This document shows positions 35,043 to 43,352 of a stretch of 64,000 nt of DNA, piece by piece. The stretch is from Actinomycetes bacterium (GTDB lineage: Bacteria > Actinomycetota > Coriobacteriia > Coriobacteriales > Eggerthellaceae). The notes under the pieces were generated by a model. That model saw only the letters and a list, made by a program, of their open reading frames with translations, had not been told where the DNA came from and made no database searches. Where the stretch lies: positions 62,001-126,000 of the forward strand of contig JAEXAI010000015.1 of NCBI GenBank assembly GCA_023394615.1. Direction: 5' to 3'. Position 1 is the stretch's first letter. Every line of letters starts with the position of its first letter. The position numbers were made by a program, and so were the translations under genes.

Positions 35043-35243
35043 ATGGCAAAGCAGCAAAAGATGTCGGCCAAGCAGAAGCAGGCGCGCGTCGAAGCAGCGC
35101 GCGCTCGCGAAGAGGCGGCAAAGCAGAAAAAAGAGCACGGCGAGCGCATGAAGAAAATCGGCATCATCGTCGTATGCGTCATACTCGTGTTGGCTTTGGG
35201 TATTCCGACTATCGCGCTATCGTTTATGAGTGGTGCGGCATAG
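35043..35243 (+). CDS. Small basic single-pass membrane protein
   Basis: A 66-aa protein: a 38-residue Lys/Arg/Gln/Ala-rich, probably helical cytoplasmic part, then one hydrophobic helix (IGIIVVCVILVLALGIPTIA) and a short tail. AGAAGGAAGAAC precedes the ATG, and the gene follows the amidohydrolase by 27 bases. It resembles small conserved actinobacterial membrane proteins of unknown function. It lies upstream of the Tat genes but has no recognised Tat motif. Confidence 0.65.
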   Translation: MAKQQKMSAKQKQARVEAARAREEAAKQKKEHGERMKKIGIIVVCVILVLALGIPTIALSFMSGAA

Positions 35244-35279
35244 TCAAGTGTTGTATGATAGTGCGGTTAATTCCCCCGG

Positions 35280-35299
35280 CTTCGACAGCAGAGTCGAAG
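35280..35299 (+). promoter_or_regulatory. Hairpin in the tat operon leader
   Basis: CTTCGAC and GTCGAAG pair perfectly around AGCAGA, 25 bases before the tatA/B start codon. A TATGAT at 35254-35259 upstream could be the -10 of this operon. It may stabilise the message or act as an attenuator. Confidence 0.4.
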
Positions 35300-35324
35300 T
35301 CTCCAAGCGTTTGAGAGGTATCTT

Positions 35325-35951
35325 TTGTTTGGCATAGGAGCGAACGAGCTTTTACTCATTCTCTTGTTCGGGTTTCTGATTTTCGGGCCGGATAAGTTGC
35401 CGGCGATTGCAAAGACCATCGGTCAGGCTATAGGCAAGTTCAAAAGCGCCCAAGAAGAAATGAACAACGTTATCAAAACCGAAGTGTACGACCCCGATTC
35501 CCAAGAGCCTTTCAAAAATCCGCTCGATACGCTCTCGAAGCTTGAAGACGATGCGAAAAAGGAAGACAAGGGCGAAAGCTTTACTGAGCGCAAGGCACGC
35601 TACGACAAGCAACGCGCCGCGAAAAAGACGGCGGAAGAAAAATCGACCGCAGCCAACGTGGCCAGTGGCGCTGTTGGCGCTGCTGTAGCCGAATCTGCTG
35701 ACGAGGGCAAAAAAGCACCCGCAGCAGAAAAGCCTGCTGCGGCGAGCGCGGAAAAGAAACCAGCAGTGGATATTGATGCGCTCTATGGCGCAAAGCCTGC
35801 TGCGAAAAAACCCGCAACTGCCAAGTCCGCAGCGGCCGCCAAGCCTACGGAATCCGTCAAGTCCGCAGCGGCCGCCAAGCCCGACTCAGCCACCAAGCCT
35901 GCAAAGTCGGCACCTGCCAAACCCGCTTCCGATGAAGAGAAGGGGGAATAA
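35325..35951 (+). CDS. tatB: Twin-arginine translocase TatA/TatB-family protein
   Basis: Sec-independent translocase component (208 aa). A Glu-containing N-terminal helix (ANELLLILLFGFLIFGPDKL, about 5-24) is followed by the amphipathic helix IAKTIGQAIGKFKSAQEEM. The Glu within the helix is more TatB- than TatA-like. The rest is an Ala/Lys/Pro-rich tail, with an exact 24-base DNA repeat at 35822-35845 and 35858-35881 encoding a KSAAAAKP peptide twice. TTG start, with GAGAGG 7 bases upstream. It precedes tatC and would export the Tat-signal Mo enzymes seen in this window. Confidence 0.9.
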   Translation: MFGIGANELLLILLFGFLIFGPDKLPAIAKTIGQAIGKFKSAQEEMNNVIKTEVYDPDSQEPFKNPLDTLSKLEDDAKKEDKGESFTERKARYDKQRAAKKTAEEKSTAANVASGAVGAAVAESADEGKKAPAAEKPAAASAEKKPAVDIDALYGAKPAAKKPATAKSAAAAKPTESVKSAAAAKPDSATKPAKSAPAKPASDEEKGE

Positions 35952-35954
35952 GCC

Positions 35955-36815
35955 ATGCCTATCGGACCTGCGCGAATGCCCCTATTCGATCATTTGGGCG
36001 AGCTTCGCATGCGTGCTGTGCGTATCGTTGTATGCCTGCTGATTGCAGTCTGCGTGTTCTATATGGCTACGCCCACGATTGCGCAATTCATGCTGGCGCC
36101 CGTGGCCGACTGCATGCCCACCGATGACGCAGGCAATGTGGTCATGAACGTCTTCGGTGCTTTCGATGCTTTCCAAGTGCGTTTCACCATATCGCTTTGG
36201 GCTTCTTTGGTGGCCTGCATGCCCGTTATCATCTGGCAGGCCCTTGCGTTTTTCCTTCCCGCATTAAAGCCAAAGGAACGCAAGTGGTTTATTCCTACGT
36301 TTGCTGTGGCGACAGGTCTGTTCATATTGGGCACGGTCTTTTGCTACTTGGTTATTTTGCACCCGGCTTTCCAATGGCTTACCGATCAGGCGGCCGGCTT
36401 CGCTACTGTGACACCGCAGGCGGATAAATGGGTGGATATTATCATCAAGTTCGAAGTGGGCTTCGGCATGGCTTTCGAGCTGCCGCTTGTCGTGTTTTAC
36501 CTGACCATTTTCGAGGTTATTCCATACGCGAAACTGCGCTCTAGTTGGCGTACCGTCTACGTGGTGCTGCTGGTGCTTTCCGCATTTGTAACGCCGGATG
36601 CATCCCCTGTCACGATGTTCTTGATGTTCGCGGCTATGATTTCGCTCTATGAGCTCAGTTTGCTTGCTGCTCGATTGGTGCTGGGCAAAAAGATTAAGGC
36701 TCAGAGGGAAGCGGCCGCAGACGAGGCGCGTGAAGATGCCGAATGGGATGAAGAATGGGCTGAAATCCAGCGCAAGCGAAAGTTGGAAAAGGAAGCCGAA
36801 GAAAACGAGGCCTAA
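35955..36815 (+). CDS. tatC: Twin-arginine translocase subunit TatC
   Basis: The signal-recognition core of the Tat machinery: 286 aa, six hydrophobic segments. The LFDHLGELRMRAV start is the TatC signature that contacts twin-arginine signals, and a Glu in the KFEVGFGMAFELPLVVFYL segment is conserved. A 45-residue acidic and basic cytoplasmic tail follows the last helix. It starts 3 bases after tatA/B. Confidence 0.95.
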   Translation: MPIGPARMPLFDHLGELRMRAVRIVVCLLIAVCVFYMATPTIAQFMLAPVADCMPTDDAGNVVMNVFGAFDAFQVRFTISLWASLVACMPVIIWQALAFFLPALKPKERKWFIPTFAVATGLFILGTVFCYLVILHPAFQWLTDQAAGFATVTPQADKWVDIIIKFEVGFGMAFELPLVVFYLTIFEVIPYAKLRSSWRTVYVVLLVLSAFVTPDASPVTMFLMFAAMISLYELSLLAARLVLGKKIKAQREAAADEAREDAEWDEEWAEIQRKRKLEKEAEENEA

Positions 36816-36820
36816 AAACT

Positions 36821-37210
36821 ATGCATGAACTGGGGATTATGTCCGGTGTGATGGATGCGGTCACGCAAGCTGCTGATGATGCCGGGGCAGATAAGGTTCT
36901 GAAAATCACGCTTTCGGTGGGCGTTATGACCGAGGCGATAGAGGACTCGCTGTATTTTGCCTTTGAGGCCTTGTCGGAAGGAACCCCCATTGAAGGTGCG
37001 GAGTTAGTCATCAACATGGTCCAGCCACGAAGCGTCTGTTTGGATTGCGGAAATGAGTTCGACCACGATCGTTTTCATGTGGGCTGTCCGAAATGCGGCA
37101 GCTATGCCACGCAATTAACGCAAGGGCGCGAGATGCGCATCGACTCTATCGAGGTCGATATCCCTGACGAAGATGAGGAAACCAGCGGCGCCGCTGCAGC
37201 CGACGAATGA
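36821..37210 (+). CDS. hypA: Hydrogenase nickel-insertion protein HypA
   Basis: Nickel metallochaperone (129 aa) for NiFe-hydrogenase or urease maturation. The N-terminal MHELGI carries the Ni-binding His2; the zinc site CLDC-x(n)-CPKC lies near residues 72-92. An acidic tail (IPDEDEETSG) extends beyond the usual 115 aa. Five bases after tatC; hypB follows after 136 bases. No hydrogenase structural genes are in the window. Confidence 0.93.
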   Translation: MHELGIMSGVMDAVTQAADDAGADKVLKITLSVGVMTEAIEDSLYFAFEALSEGTPIEGAELVINMVQPRSVCLDCGNEFDHDRFHVGCPKCGSYATQLTQGREMRIDSIEVDIPDEDEETSGAAAADE

Positions 37211-37346
37211 CCCACGACTCAGTTCCAGCCTCGCTCCCGTCGGCGGCGCGCAAGACGCCGTCTACGTAAGGACGTGGCGATTTGCGGTATGCCCGCGCGC
37301 GAACCCGTTTATAAATGCGATGAGAATCGTTTGAAAGGTGCATGTT

Positions 37347-38000
37347 ATGCAGATAGATTTGGAACAACCAATCCTTGCGAAGAACGATAAGCTGGCCGCG
37401 GCCAACCGTAAGCTGTTCGCTGAAAAGCACGTGTTCGTCCTGAACATACTGGCCAGTCCTGGATCGGGGAAAACCTCGACCATTTTGGCTACCATCGAAG
37501 CGCTGCGCGACGAGTTCAACATCGCGGTTATCGAAGGCGATATTGCTTCAAGCGTGGATTCCGAAAAGATAAAGAAACAGGGCATCGCGGCTGTTCAGAT
37601 AAACACGGGTGGAGCGTGCCATTTGGAAAGCGCGATGATTAAACGCGCCGTTGACGTATTGAATTTGGATGAGCTGGATCTGATTTTGCTGGAAAACGTG
37701 GGCAACTTGGTGTGCCCAACCGACTTCGATTTGGGCGAGAATGCTAAAGTGATGATCTTGAGCGTGCCCGAAGGTGATGACAAGCCGCTGAAATATCCCG
37801 GCGTGTTCCAAGTTTCCCAAGCGGTTATCCTGAATAAGATTGATACTATGCCGGTATTCAATTTCGACCAGGCTGCTTTTGAGGCCGCCGTGAAACAGTT
37901 GAATCCGCAAGCTCCTATCTTTCCCGTTTCGGCAACGACCGGTGACGGCGTGGAGGCATGGGCCACGTGGTTGACCGATCGTATTCACGAGATTCAATAG
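37347..38000 (+). CDS. hypB: Hydrogenase nickel-incorporation GTPase HypB
   Basis: GTPase (217 aa) that drives nickel insertion with HypA. The P-loop is LASPGSGKTS near residue 35, and the inter-subunit metal site lies in GGACHLES. There is no N-terminal CxxCGC and no His-rich segment, so nickel storage is not expected. The ATG at 37347 was chosen for GAAAGG 8 bases upstream; a GTG at 37338 overlaps that site. The closing VSATTGDGVEAW is the G5-like end of the domain. Confidence 0.92.
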   Translation: MQIDLEQPILAKNDKLAAANRKLFAEKHVFVLNILASPGSGKTSTILATIEALRDEFNIAVIEGDIASSVDSEKIKKQGIAAVQINTGGACHLESAMIKRAVDVLNLDELDLILLENVGNLVCPTDFDLGENAKVMILSVPEGDDKPLKYPGVFQVSQAVILNKIDTMPVFNFDQAAFEAAVKQLNPQAPIFPVSATTGDGVEAWATWLTDRIHEIQ

Positions 38001-38114
38001 GGACGTTGCCCGAGTCGTCAAACCGCATACGACAGATAGCCATTCCGCAATGTAATCGAAACAGAACGCGTGCATACTGAGTGCGCGAAAGGTTGTCATG
38101 ACGAAAGGCCGCTG

Positions 38115-38942
38115 ATGCAGGTAAGTCAAAAATACCAAATATGCGTTGATGCCCTCAAAGAATATGCCATCAATGCTGGATTCAATCACGTGTTGCTGGG
38201 GCTTTCAGGCGGAATCGATTCCGCCGTGGTGGCGCTCATGTGTGTGGACGCTTTCGGTGCCGACAACGTACATGGATACCTGCTGCCGGGACCCTATTCT
38301 TCCAAACACTCGGTGGATGATGCAGCTTTGCTCGCGGATAATCTGGGGGTACAGGCGCAGACGGTTTCAATCTTGGAGCCTTATGAGGCTTTCGAAAAAG
38401 TGCTCTCTCGCGCATGCGGCGGCCACCTGAGCGGACTGGCTTCGGAAAACACGCAGGCGCGCTGTCGCATGGTGTGCCTGATGGCTATTTCGAACAAATA
38501 TCATTGGATGCTGGTGAATACCGGCAACAAAAGCGAAGCATACATGGGCTACTCTACGCTCTACGGCGACACAGCCGGAGCATTTGCTCCTTTGGGTGGA
38601 CTGTATAAGACCGACGTGTATGCTTTGGGTCGCTGGCGCTGTGAACAGGCGGAAGCTGCGGGTGAGATTTCCCCGATTCCCGAGCAGGTGTTCACGAAAC
38701 CGCCCAGTGCCGAATTGGCGCCCGGTCAAGAAGACGAACGCAGCATGGGGATCGATTACGCGTCGCTTGACAAGCTGCTCATTGCCCACTTCGAGCATGG
38801 GGCCACGGCGGCAGACCTCGCCGATGACCAGCGGAGCGCAGAGCAGGTGCAGGGTATATTCGACACCGCAGAGAGCTATGCGTTCAAACGAGCGATGGAG
38901 CCGCCGTATCCGAGTGCGGCCTTCTACGACGACAGCGAATAG
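38115..38942 (+). CDS. nadE: NH3-dependent NAD+ synthetase
   Basis: Converts nicotinic acid adenine dinucleotide to NAD+ with ATP and ammonia; 275 aa, without a glutaminase domain. The PP-loop LSGGIDSAVVALM is near residues 30-42; LVNTGNKSEAYMGYSTLYGD and PSAELAPGQ-DE are family signatures. The ATG at 38115 has GAAAGG 6 bases upstream; a longer start at 38070 adds non-conserved residues. Convergent with the flavoprotein gene. Confidence 0.93.
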   Translation: MQVSQKYQICVDALKEYAINAGFNHVLLGLSGGIDSAVVALMCVDAFGADNVHGYLLPGPYSSKHSVDDAALLADNLGVQAQTVSILEPYEAFEKVLSRACGGHLSGLASENTQARCRMVCLMAISNKYHWMLVNTGNKSEAYMGYSTLYGDTAGAFAPLGGLYKTDVYALGRWRCEQAEAAGEISPIPEQVFTKPPSAELAPGQEDERSMGIDYASLDKLLIAHFEHGATAADLADDQRSAEQVQGIFDTAESYAFKRAMEPPYPSAAFYDDSE

Positions 38943-38991
38943 AAACGATTGCATCGTGGATGCGCCTAGGACTGTTTGGCCGTAGATGAGC

Positions 38992-40491
38992 CTAACTCAG
39001 CTCGGCGGTGGCGGTGCGCCCAGCAATCAAGCCGAATGCGGCATCGTCTAACATCCCTTCCGACCTTCCGGCCGCGCATGACCCGCAACAGAAAACATTC
39101 TGTACAGTGGCGCCGCTCGTGTTCATCAAGCGCGCGTTGTCGTCGGTTCTCATACCGCCAATCGTGCGAATGCGCACAGGGTACTGTTTGAATGCATACA
39201 AAGGCGATGAAAGCGGTCTCAAAAACGATTTCTTCCCGAAATCGGCGTCATCACCTTTATTGGCTGCTGAGTTGTACGTGGAAAGGGTATCTTTCAACTG
39301 GGAAGCCGAAAGCCCCGTCGCTTGTGCCAAAGCATCTGTGGAATCGCATGCTCCCACGTAGCGGTTTCCTTGTTTCTGGGTGATCTTCGCGATACTGCTT
39401 GCCTGTACGCCAGAAGCCAGCTGATTGTCGAAGATGCTCCACCAATAACCCAACCCTCGCCACTGACAGGCATTTGAACAGGCGAATTGCTGGTCTTCGC
39501 GCGCGAAGCGCTTGGCATCGGGGCCCACGGCCACAATCGGTCCGAACAGGCCCCAGCCTCCCACGACGGGGATGTCGCTTGCCAGATTCGCTTCTTTAGA
39601 CATATCCGTTGTCGTGGTATTCAGGAGCTGGCAGAGTTTCGAGCCCGAGCCATCGGCTAGATATGTGGCCGAGCCTATATGTTCTTGGCCAGGCAGGTTC
39701 TGATGCATCATCTGCCCGTTTGCGGAAAAACCTCCCGTGGCCACAATTACTTTTTCGGCGGCTATATCCACGTTGGAAAACGTATCGGGAGCGAAAAAGC
39801 GCACGCCCGATACGATGTTGTTCGAATCGACAATCAGATATGTCGCCGTCAGGTTGAGCCTAAACGACACGCCTTGCATGGAAAGCTGATCGCGTATAGG
39901 CGTGAGCACATTTTCCATGCTTCCCAAACTGGGTTTGCACATGATGACGTCTTCAGGTGTGCCGCTGGGAACATAGGTTGCGGGGTCGGCAAACAAGGAT
40001 TTGTAGCGCGAGATTGCCGAGTTGACCCAGTCAGTTTTCGCACGGCATATATTTTCAAGCAGCTTCAGCATCGTTTGGTCGCTCACGTCGGAAAGCCCCT
40101 GTTTGCGCTCATGCCAGGCATCGTCTGCGGTGCCGCTTAAGCCTGCCTTTTGCTGCAGTTCGGTGCCCTTTACATGCATAATGCCGGTTGCGTTGAAACT
40201 GTCCCCACCCAAAAGCGAGTTCTTATCTACGATGAGCACCTTTTTGCCGGCTTCACTGGGCGCCATAGCTGCGGAAAGGCCGGCGGCGCCGCTGCCCACT
40301 ATCAGCACGTCAACCTTTTGCCCGAACGCGATGTCGCTGTATCCCAGCTGGCGCGCCCCCGTATGCGTTTGTTGTAGGTTGTCGATGGTAGCTGAGGTAG
40401 TGCTGGTGCACGAAATCGTCAGGGCGCCCGTCGCCGTGGCTACGGCGCCAATAGCCAGCAGTTTGAAGAAACCGCGTCTTTGTATTGACAT
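38992..40491 (-). CDS. Exported FAD-binding flavoprotein, fumarate-reductase-like
   Basis: A 499-aa flavoprotein of the FAD_binding_2/flavocytochrome c family. The N-terminus MSIQRRGFFKLL with a hydrophobic stretch ending in TISC28 looks like a Tat signal with a lipobox, so a lipid-anchored extracytoplasmic enzyme is likely. The FAD loop VDVLIVGSGAAGLSAAMA is at 60-77 and a second FAD contact near AAEKVIVATGGFSANG. There is no haem-binding CxxCH. Such enzymes in Eggerthellaceae reduce varied organic acceptors (fumarate, urocanate, others); the substrate is unknown. ATG at 40491 has GGAAGGGAG upstream. Divergent from a two-component system that probably induces it. Confidence 0.87.
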   Translation of the reverse strand: MSIQRRGFFKLLAIGAVATATGALTISCTSTTSATIDNLQQTHTGARQLGYSDIAFGQKVDVLIVGSGAAGLSAAMAPSEAGKKVLIVDKNSLLGGDSFNATGIMHVKGTELQQKAGLSGTADDAWHERKQGLSDVSDQTMLKLLENICRAKTDWVNSAISRYKSLFADPATYVPSGTPEDVIMCKPSLGSMENVLTPIRDQLSMQGVSFRLNLTATYLIVDSNNIVSGVRFFAPDTFSNVDIAAEKVIVATGGFSANGQMMHQNLPGQEHIGSATYLADGSGSKLCQLLNTTTTDMSKEANLASDIPVVGGWGLFGPIVAVGPDAKRFAREDQQFACSNACQWRGLGYWWSIFDNQLASGVQASSIAKITQKQGNRYVGACDSTDALAQATGLSASQLKDTLSTYNSAANKGDDADFGKKSFLRPLSSPLYAFKQYPVRIRTIGGMRTDDNARLMNTSGATVQNVFCCGSCAAGRSEGMLDDAAFGLIAGRTATAELS

Positions 40492-40667
40492 GACATGCTC
40501 CCTTCCACCGTGCAGTCGAACCTTTGATGGCACCGAGTATACGGCATCGGCAGCGAAACGTGCTGAAAGGTTTATGGATATTGCGGAAATGCGCGCGGAA
40601 TTCTCTGTGTGAAATACACCTGAATACGTATAGCGTAGCCCGGCCTCGGTATCGTACTATAGTCTGT

Positions 40668-41897
40668 ATGGAAAATGTACTTATAGATAACGTTCCAATG
40701 AAGCCTCGCGATTGGGCTGTGGATGCAGCCATCGCCGCTATCGCCTTTTTGTTGGGCTGTGCGCAGCTTCTTATGAGCACGACCACTATATTCTTTCAAG
40801 ACGAGACGTTTCGCAACCTGATAGGGTTTGCAAGCGTTGCTCCCAGCGCGCCTGCATACCTTATGCTGGCGTTGACCACGGTGCCCCTTGTGGCGCGCCG
40901 ACGTTTCTCATGGCTGACTTTCGGCTTCATTTTTGCGATATTCCTGATAGCGCAGAATGCGTTCCACGGTTATTCCCTTGCCATAATCGGCCCGGTCATA
41001 GCAATATTCACCGTGGCGAACCAGCGTCCGAAACAAGAAATCGTAGTGGCCTGTGCCATAGCTGCGCTGGGAGTATTGCTGGTGCGCATGGACGGGCGAA
41101 ACGATTCGATGATGCTGCTGGTGCGCGTGCAGAACTTAAGCTACATGGCTTTGGGCGTGGTGGCCGGTATCGCGCTGCAAACCTACGAAAGCTACCTTGC
41201 GGAAGCCGAGCGCCGTGCCGCTGAGGCCGAAAAGAGCCGAGAGGAAGAGGCGGCTCGCCGTGTGGAGGAAGAACGTGTGCGTATCGCCCGTGAGATTCAC
41301 GATATCACAGCCCATTCCCTTACGGCCGTGAGCATTCAGGCGGCTGCAGCTGAGCGATTGATTGATCGCGATCCGGCTTCGGCTAAAGACGCAATCAAGC
41401 AGGTGCGTTCGACGTCGAAAAGCGCGCTGGAGGAAATACGCTCGATGATCGGTGTGCTGCGAAACGAAGGGCAAAAGGCTGAGACCCGTCCTACCGAGGG
41501 AACGGATCGACTGGGTGATTTGTGCGAATACGCACGCAAAGCCGGTCTGAAGGTAAGTTTGGAGCAGGAAGACTACGACAAAGCGGACGTCGCCGTTTTC
41601 ATCGACGTGGCGCTGTTCGGCATCGCGCGCGAAGCCGTGACGAATGTGGTGCGTCACGCCCAGGCGCAAAACCTGGCGATACGAATTTCAACAGATGGAG
41701 GCAGAGCCCATCTGATAATAGAGGATGATGGACGGGGTATGGTCGGCGACCTTGGTCGGCAAAACGGTCATGGGTTGCAGGGGATGGAAGAGCGTGCGCA
41801 CGTGCTGCACGGCACATTTGAAGCCGGGAACAGGAAGCATAGTGGCTTTCGGGTTCGCGTGAGCATACCGTTGGCAGAAAGGGAAGCGAATGAATGA
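40668..41897 (+). CDS. NarL-type sensor histidine kinase
   Basis: A 409-aa kinase with about six transmembrane segments (residues 15-180), a coiled, Glu/Arg-rich linker (RRAAEAEKSREEEAARRVEEE), HisKA_3 motif RVRIAREIHDITAHSLTAV with the phosphoryl-accepting His, and a HATPase domain (EAVTNVVRHAQA, EDDGRGM, GHGLQGMEER). TACTAT at 40655-40660 is 7 bases before the ATG and no ribosome site is seen, so a leaderless start is possible. The 3' end overlaps the response regulator by 8 bases. Confidence 0.9.
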   Translation: MENVLIDNVPMKPRDWAVDAAIAAIAFLLGCAQLLMSTTTIFFQDETFRNLIGFASVAPSAPAYLMLALTTVPLVARRRFSWLTFGFIFAIFLIAQNAFHGYSLAIIGPVIAIFTVANQRPKQEIVVACAIAALGVLLVRMDGRNDSMMLLVRVQNLSYMALGVVAGIALQTYESYLAEAERRAAEAEKSREEEAARRVEEERVRIAREIHDITAHSLTAVSIQAAAAERLIDRDPASAKDAIKQVRSTSKSALEEIRSMIGVLRNEGQKAETRPTEGTDRLGDLCEYARKAGLKVSLEQEDYDKADVAVFIDVALFGIAREAVTNVVRHAQAQNLAIRISTDGGRAHLIIEDDGRGMVGDLGRQNGHGLQGMEERAHVLHGTFEAGNRKHSGFRVRVSIPLAEREANE

Positions 41898-42684
41898 GGA
41901 ACTGCTGGGCGGAAGCAACCTATATAGCGACGAGTACCGTCAGATGCAAGAAAAACTACGTCTGCGAAGCGCCGAGGCGGCACGCATGGCGGAAGCGAAG
42001 CTCGACCCGGTACCCCATGTGAGCGTGCTTATAGCCGACGATCAAGACTTGGTGCGCAATGGGTTTCGTTTGATACTTTCTTCATATGACAATGTGAAAG
42101 TGGTTGGCGAGGCCAGCAATGGTATCGAGGCCTATGATAAGGCAGCGGAACTGAAGCCCGATGTGGTGCTCATGGATATTCGCATGCCAATCGAAAACGG
42201 CATCGAGGCCACACATCGCATCACAGCTGATCCTGCGCTTGAGGCAGTGCATGTGCTGGTGTTGACCACGTTCGACATTGACGAGTACGTATATGATGCG
42301 CTTTCCGCCGGAGCGAGCGGTTTCATGCTCAAGGATGCAGAGCCTGATGACATCGTGGCGGCTGTACGCGTGGTGGCGCAAGGTGATGCCCTGATAGAGC
42401 CTTCGATAACACGTCGCCTCATCGAGGAATTCGTGAAAACGAGGGCCCACACCGACAAAAGCTTGGTAGGTTTGGACGTGCTGACCAGCCGTGAAATCGA
42501 GATTCTCGCGAACGTCGCGCACGGCTTGAACAACGATGAGATAGCGGCTGAGCTGGTGATATCTCCAGCAACCGTGAAAACCCATATCGCGCGCATCATG
42601 GCCAAACTCAATGCCCACGATCGAGCGCAGCTGGTGGTTATCGCCTACGAAAGCGGATTGGTGCATCCTGGCGAGGGGAAGTAG
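41890..42684 (+). CDS. NarL/LuxR-family response regulator
   Basis: A 264-aa regulator: about 36 extra residues, a receiver domain (VLIADDQDLVRNGF, phosphoacceptor Asp in DVVLMDIRMP, VLTTFDIDEYVYDAL) and a LuxR-type helix-turn-helix (LTSREIEILANVAHGLNNDE, VKTHIARIMAKL). It pairs with the preceding kinase and may activate the divergent flavoprotein gene. The ATG lies inside the kinase 3' end. Confidence 0.93.
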   Translation: MNEELLGGSNLYSDEYRQMQEKLRLRSAEAARMAEAKLDPVPHVSVLIADDQDLVRNGFRLILSSYDNVKVVGEASNGIEAYDKAAELKPDVVLMDIRMPIENGIEATHRITADPALEAVHVLVLTTFDIDEYVYDALSAGASGFMLKDAEPDDIVAAVRVVAQGDALIEPSITRRLIEEFVKTRAHTDKSLVGLDVLTSREIEILANVAHGLNNDEIAAELVISPATVKTHIARIMAKLNAHDRAQLVVIAYESGLVHPGEGK

Positions 42685-42700
42685 CGGCGAATGCTCGTCC

Positions 42701-42770
42701 GTGGTGGGTGCGTCTGTCTGGCATGACCTGATTCTGCGTGGTGGGTGCGTCCGCACGGCATGGCCTGATG
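42701..42770. repeat. Direct repeat of 33 bases, 37-base period
   Basis: GTGGTGGGTGCGTCTGTCTG at 42701 and GTGGTGGGTGCGTCCGCACG at 42738 start two copies that both continue GGCATG(A/G)CCTGAT. They lie just after the response regulator stop; no function is apparent. Confidence 0.7.
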
Positions 42771-42840
42771 TTGGAAAGTAACGGCAAAGTGACAGAGCCG
42801 TGAAGTCTTGGTCGCGCCTCAGATTTTTTCCTTACACCCC

Positions 42841-42868
42841 TTGCACGATGGGGCATAGGTGCTATTAT
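42841..42868 (+). promoter_or_regulatory. groESL promoter
   Basis: TTGCAC (42841-42846) and TATTAT (42863-42868) are 16 bases apart, a good housekeeping-sigma promoter. The CIRCE operator starts 11 bases after the -10, around the expected start of transcription. Confidence 0.75.
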
Positions 42869-42879
42869 GGCAAAAGTTG

Positions 42880-42906
42880 TTAGCACTCGAAACGAATGAG
42901 TGCTAG
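42880..42906. promoter_or_regulatory. CIRCE operator (HrcA site)
   Basis: TTAGCACTC, nine bases, then GAGTGCTAG: the CIRCE inverted repeat with one base different from the ideal right arm. HrcA bound here represses groESL and is released on heat shock. An extra overlapping CTAGCACTC half-site follows at 42903-42911. Confidence 0.95.
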
Positions 42907-42969
42907 CACTCTTCTCAAGGAAACGACAAGCCGCGTTTTGGCGGCAGTCAATGAAAGGAAGGCTGCGTT

Positions 42970-43257
42970 ATGAATTTGAAACCGTTGGGCGATCGCGTGA
43001 TCGTGAAGCAGGACGAGGCTACTGAGACCACGGCCTCTGGACTTTATCTTGCAAGCGATTCGAAAGAAAAGCCGACCACCGGCATTGTCTTGGCCGTAGG
43101 CGAGGGCAAGGTTACCGACGAGGGCAAGATTATCCCTGTGCCCGTGAAGACCGGCGACCATGTAGTGTACGGAAAATTCGGTGGTACCGAGATCGATGTC
43201 GACGGCGAAAAGGTTGTAATCCTGCGCAGCGACGATATCTACGCCATCAAGGGCTAA
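42970..43257 (+). CDS. groES: Co-chaperonin GroES
   Basis: The 95-aa lid of the chaperonin. NLKPLGDRVIVK at the start, GLYLASDSKEKP mobile loop (about 24-36) and the C-terminal VILRSDDIYAIKG are standard. AGGAAGG precedes the ATG by a few bases. It leads the CIRCE-regulated operon, with groEL 95 bases downstream. Confidence 0.97.
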   Translation: MNLKPLGDRVIVKQDEATETTASGLYLASDSKEKPTTGIVLAVGEGKVTDEGKIIPVPVKTGDHVVYGKFGGTEIDVDGEKVVILRSDDIYAIKG

Positions 43258-43352
43258 ATAGCCGAAGGCTGTAAGGTCGAACTGCTTCAAGCAATAGTTA
43301 AACCGCCGACGCCTTGAGCATCGGTATTTGAATTCGAAAGGAATTGCGAATC

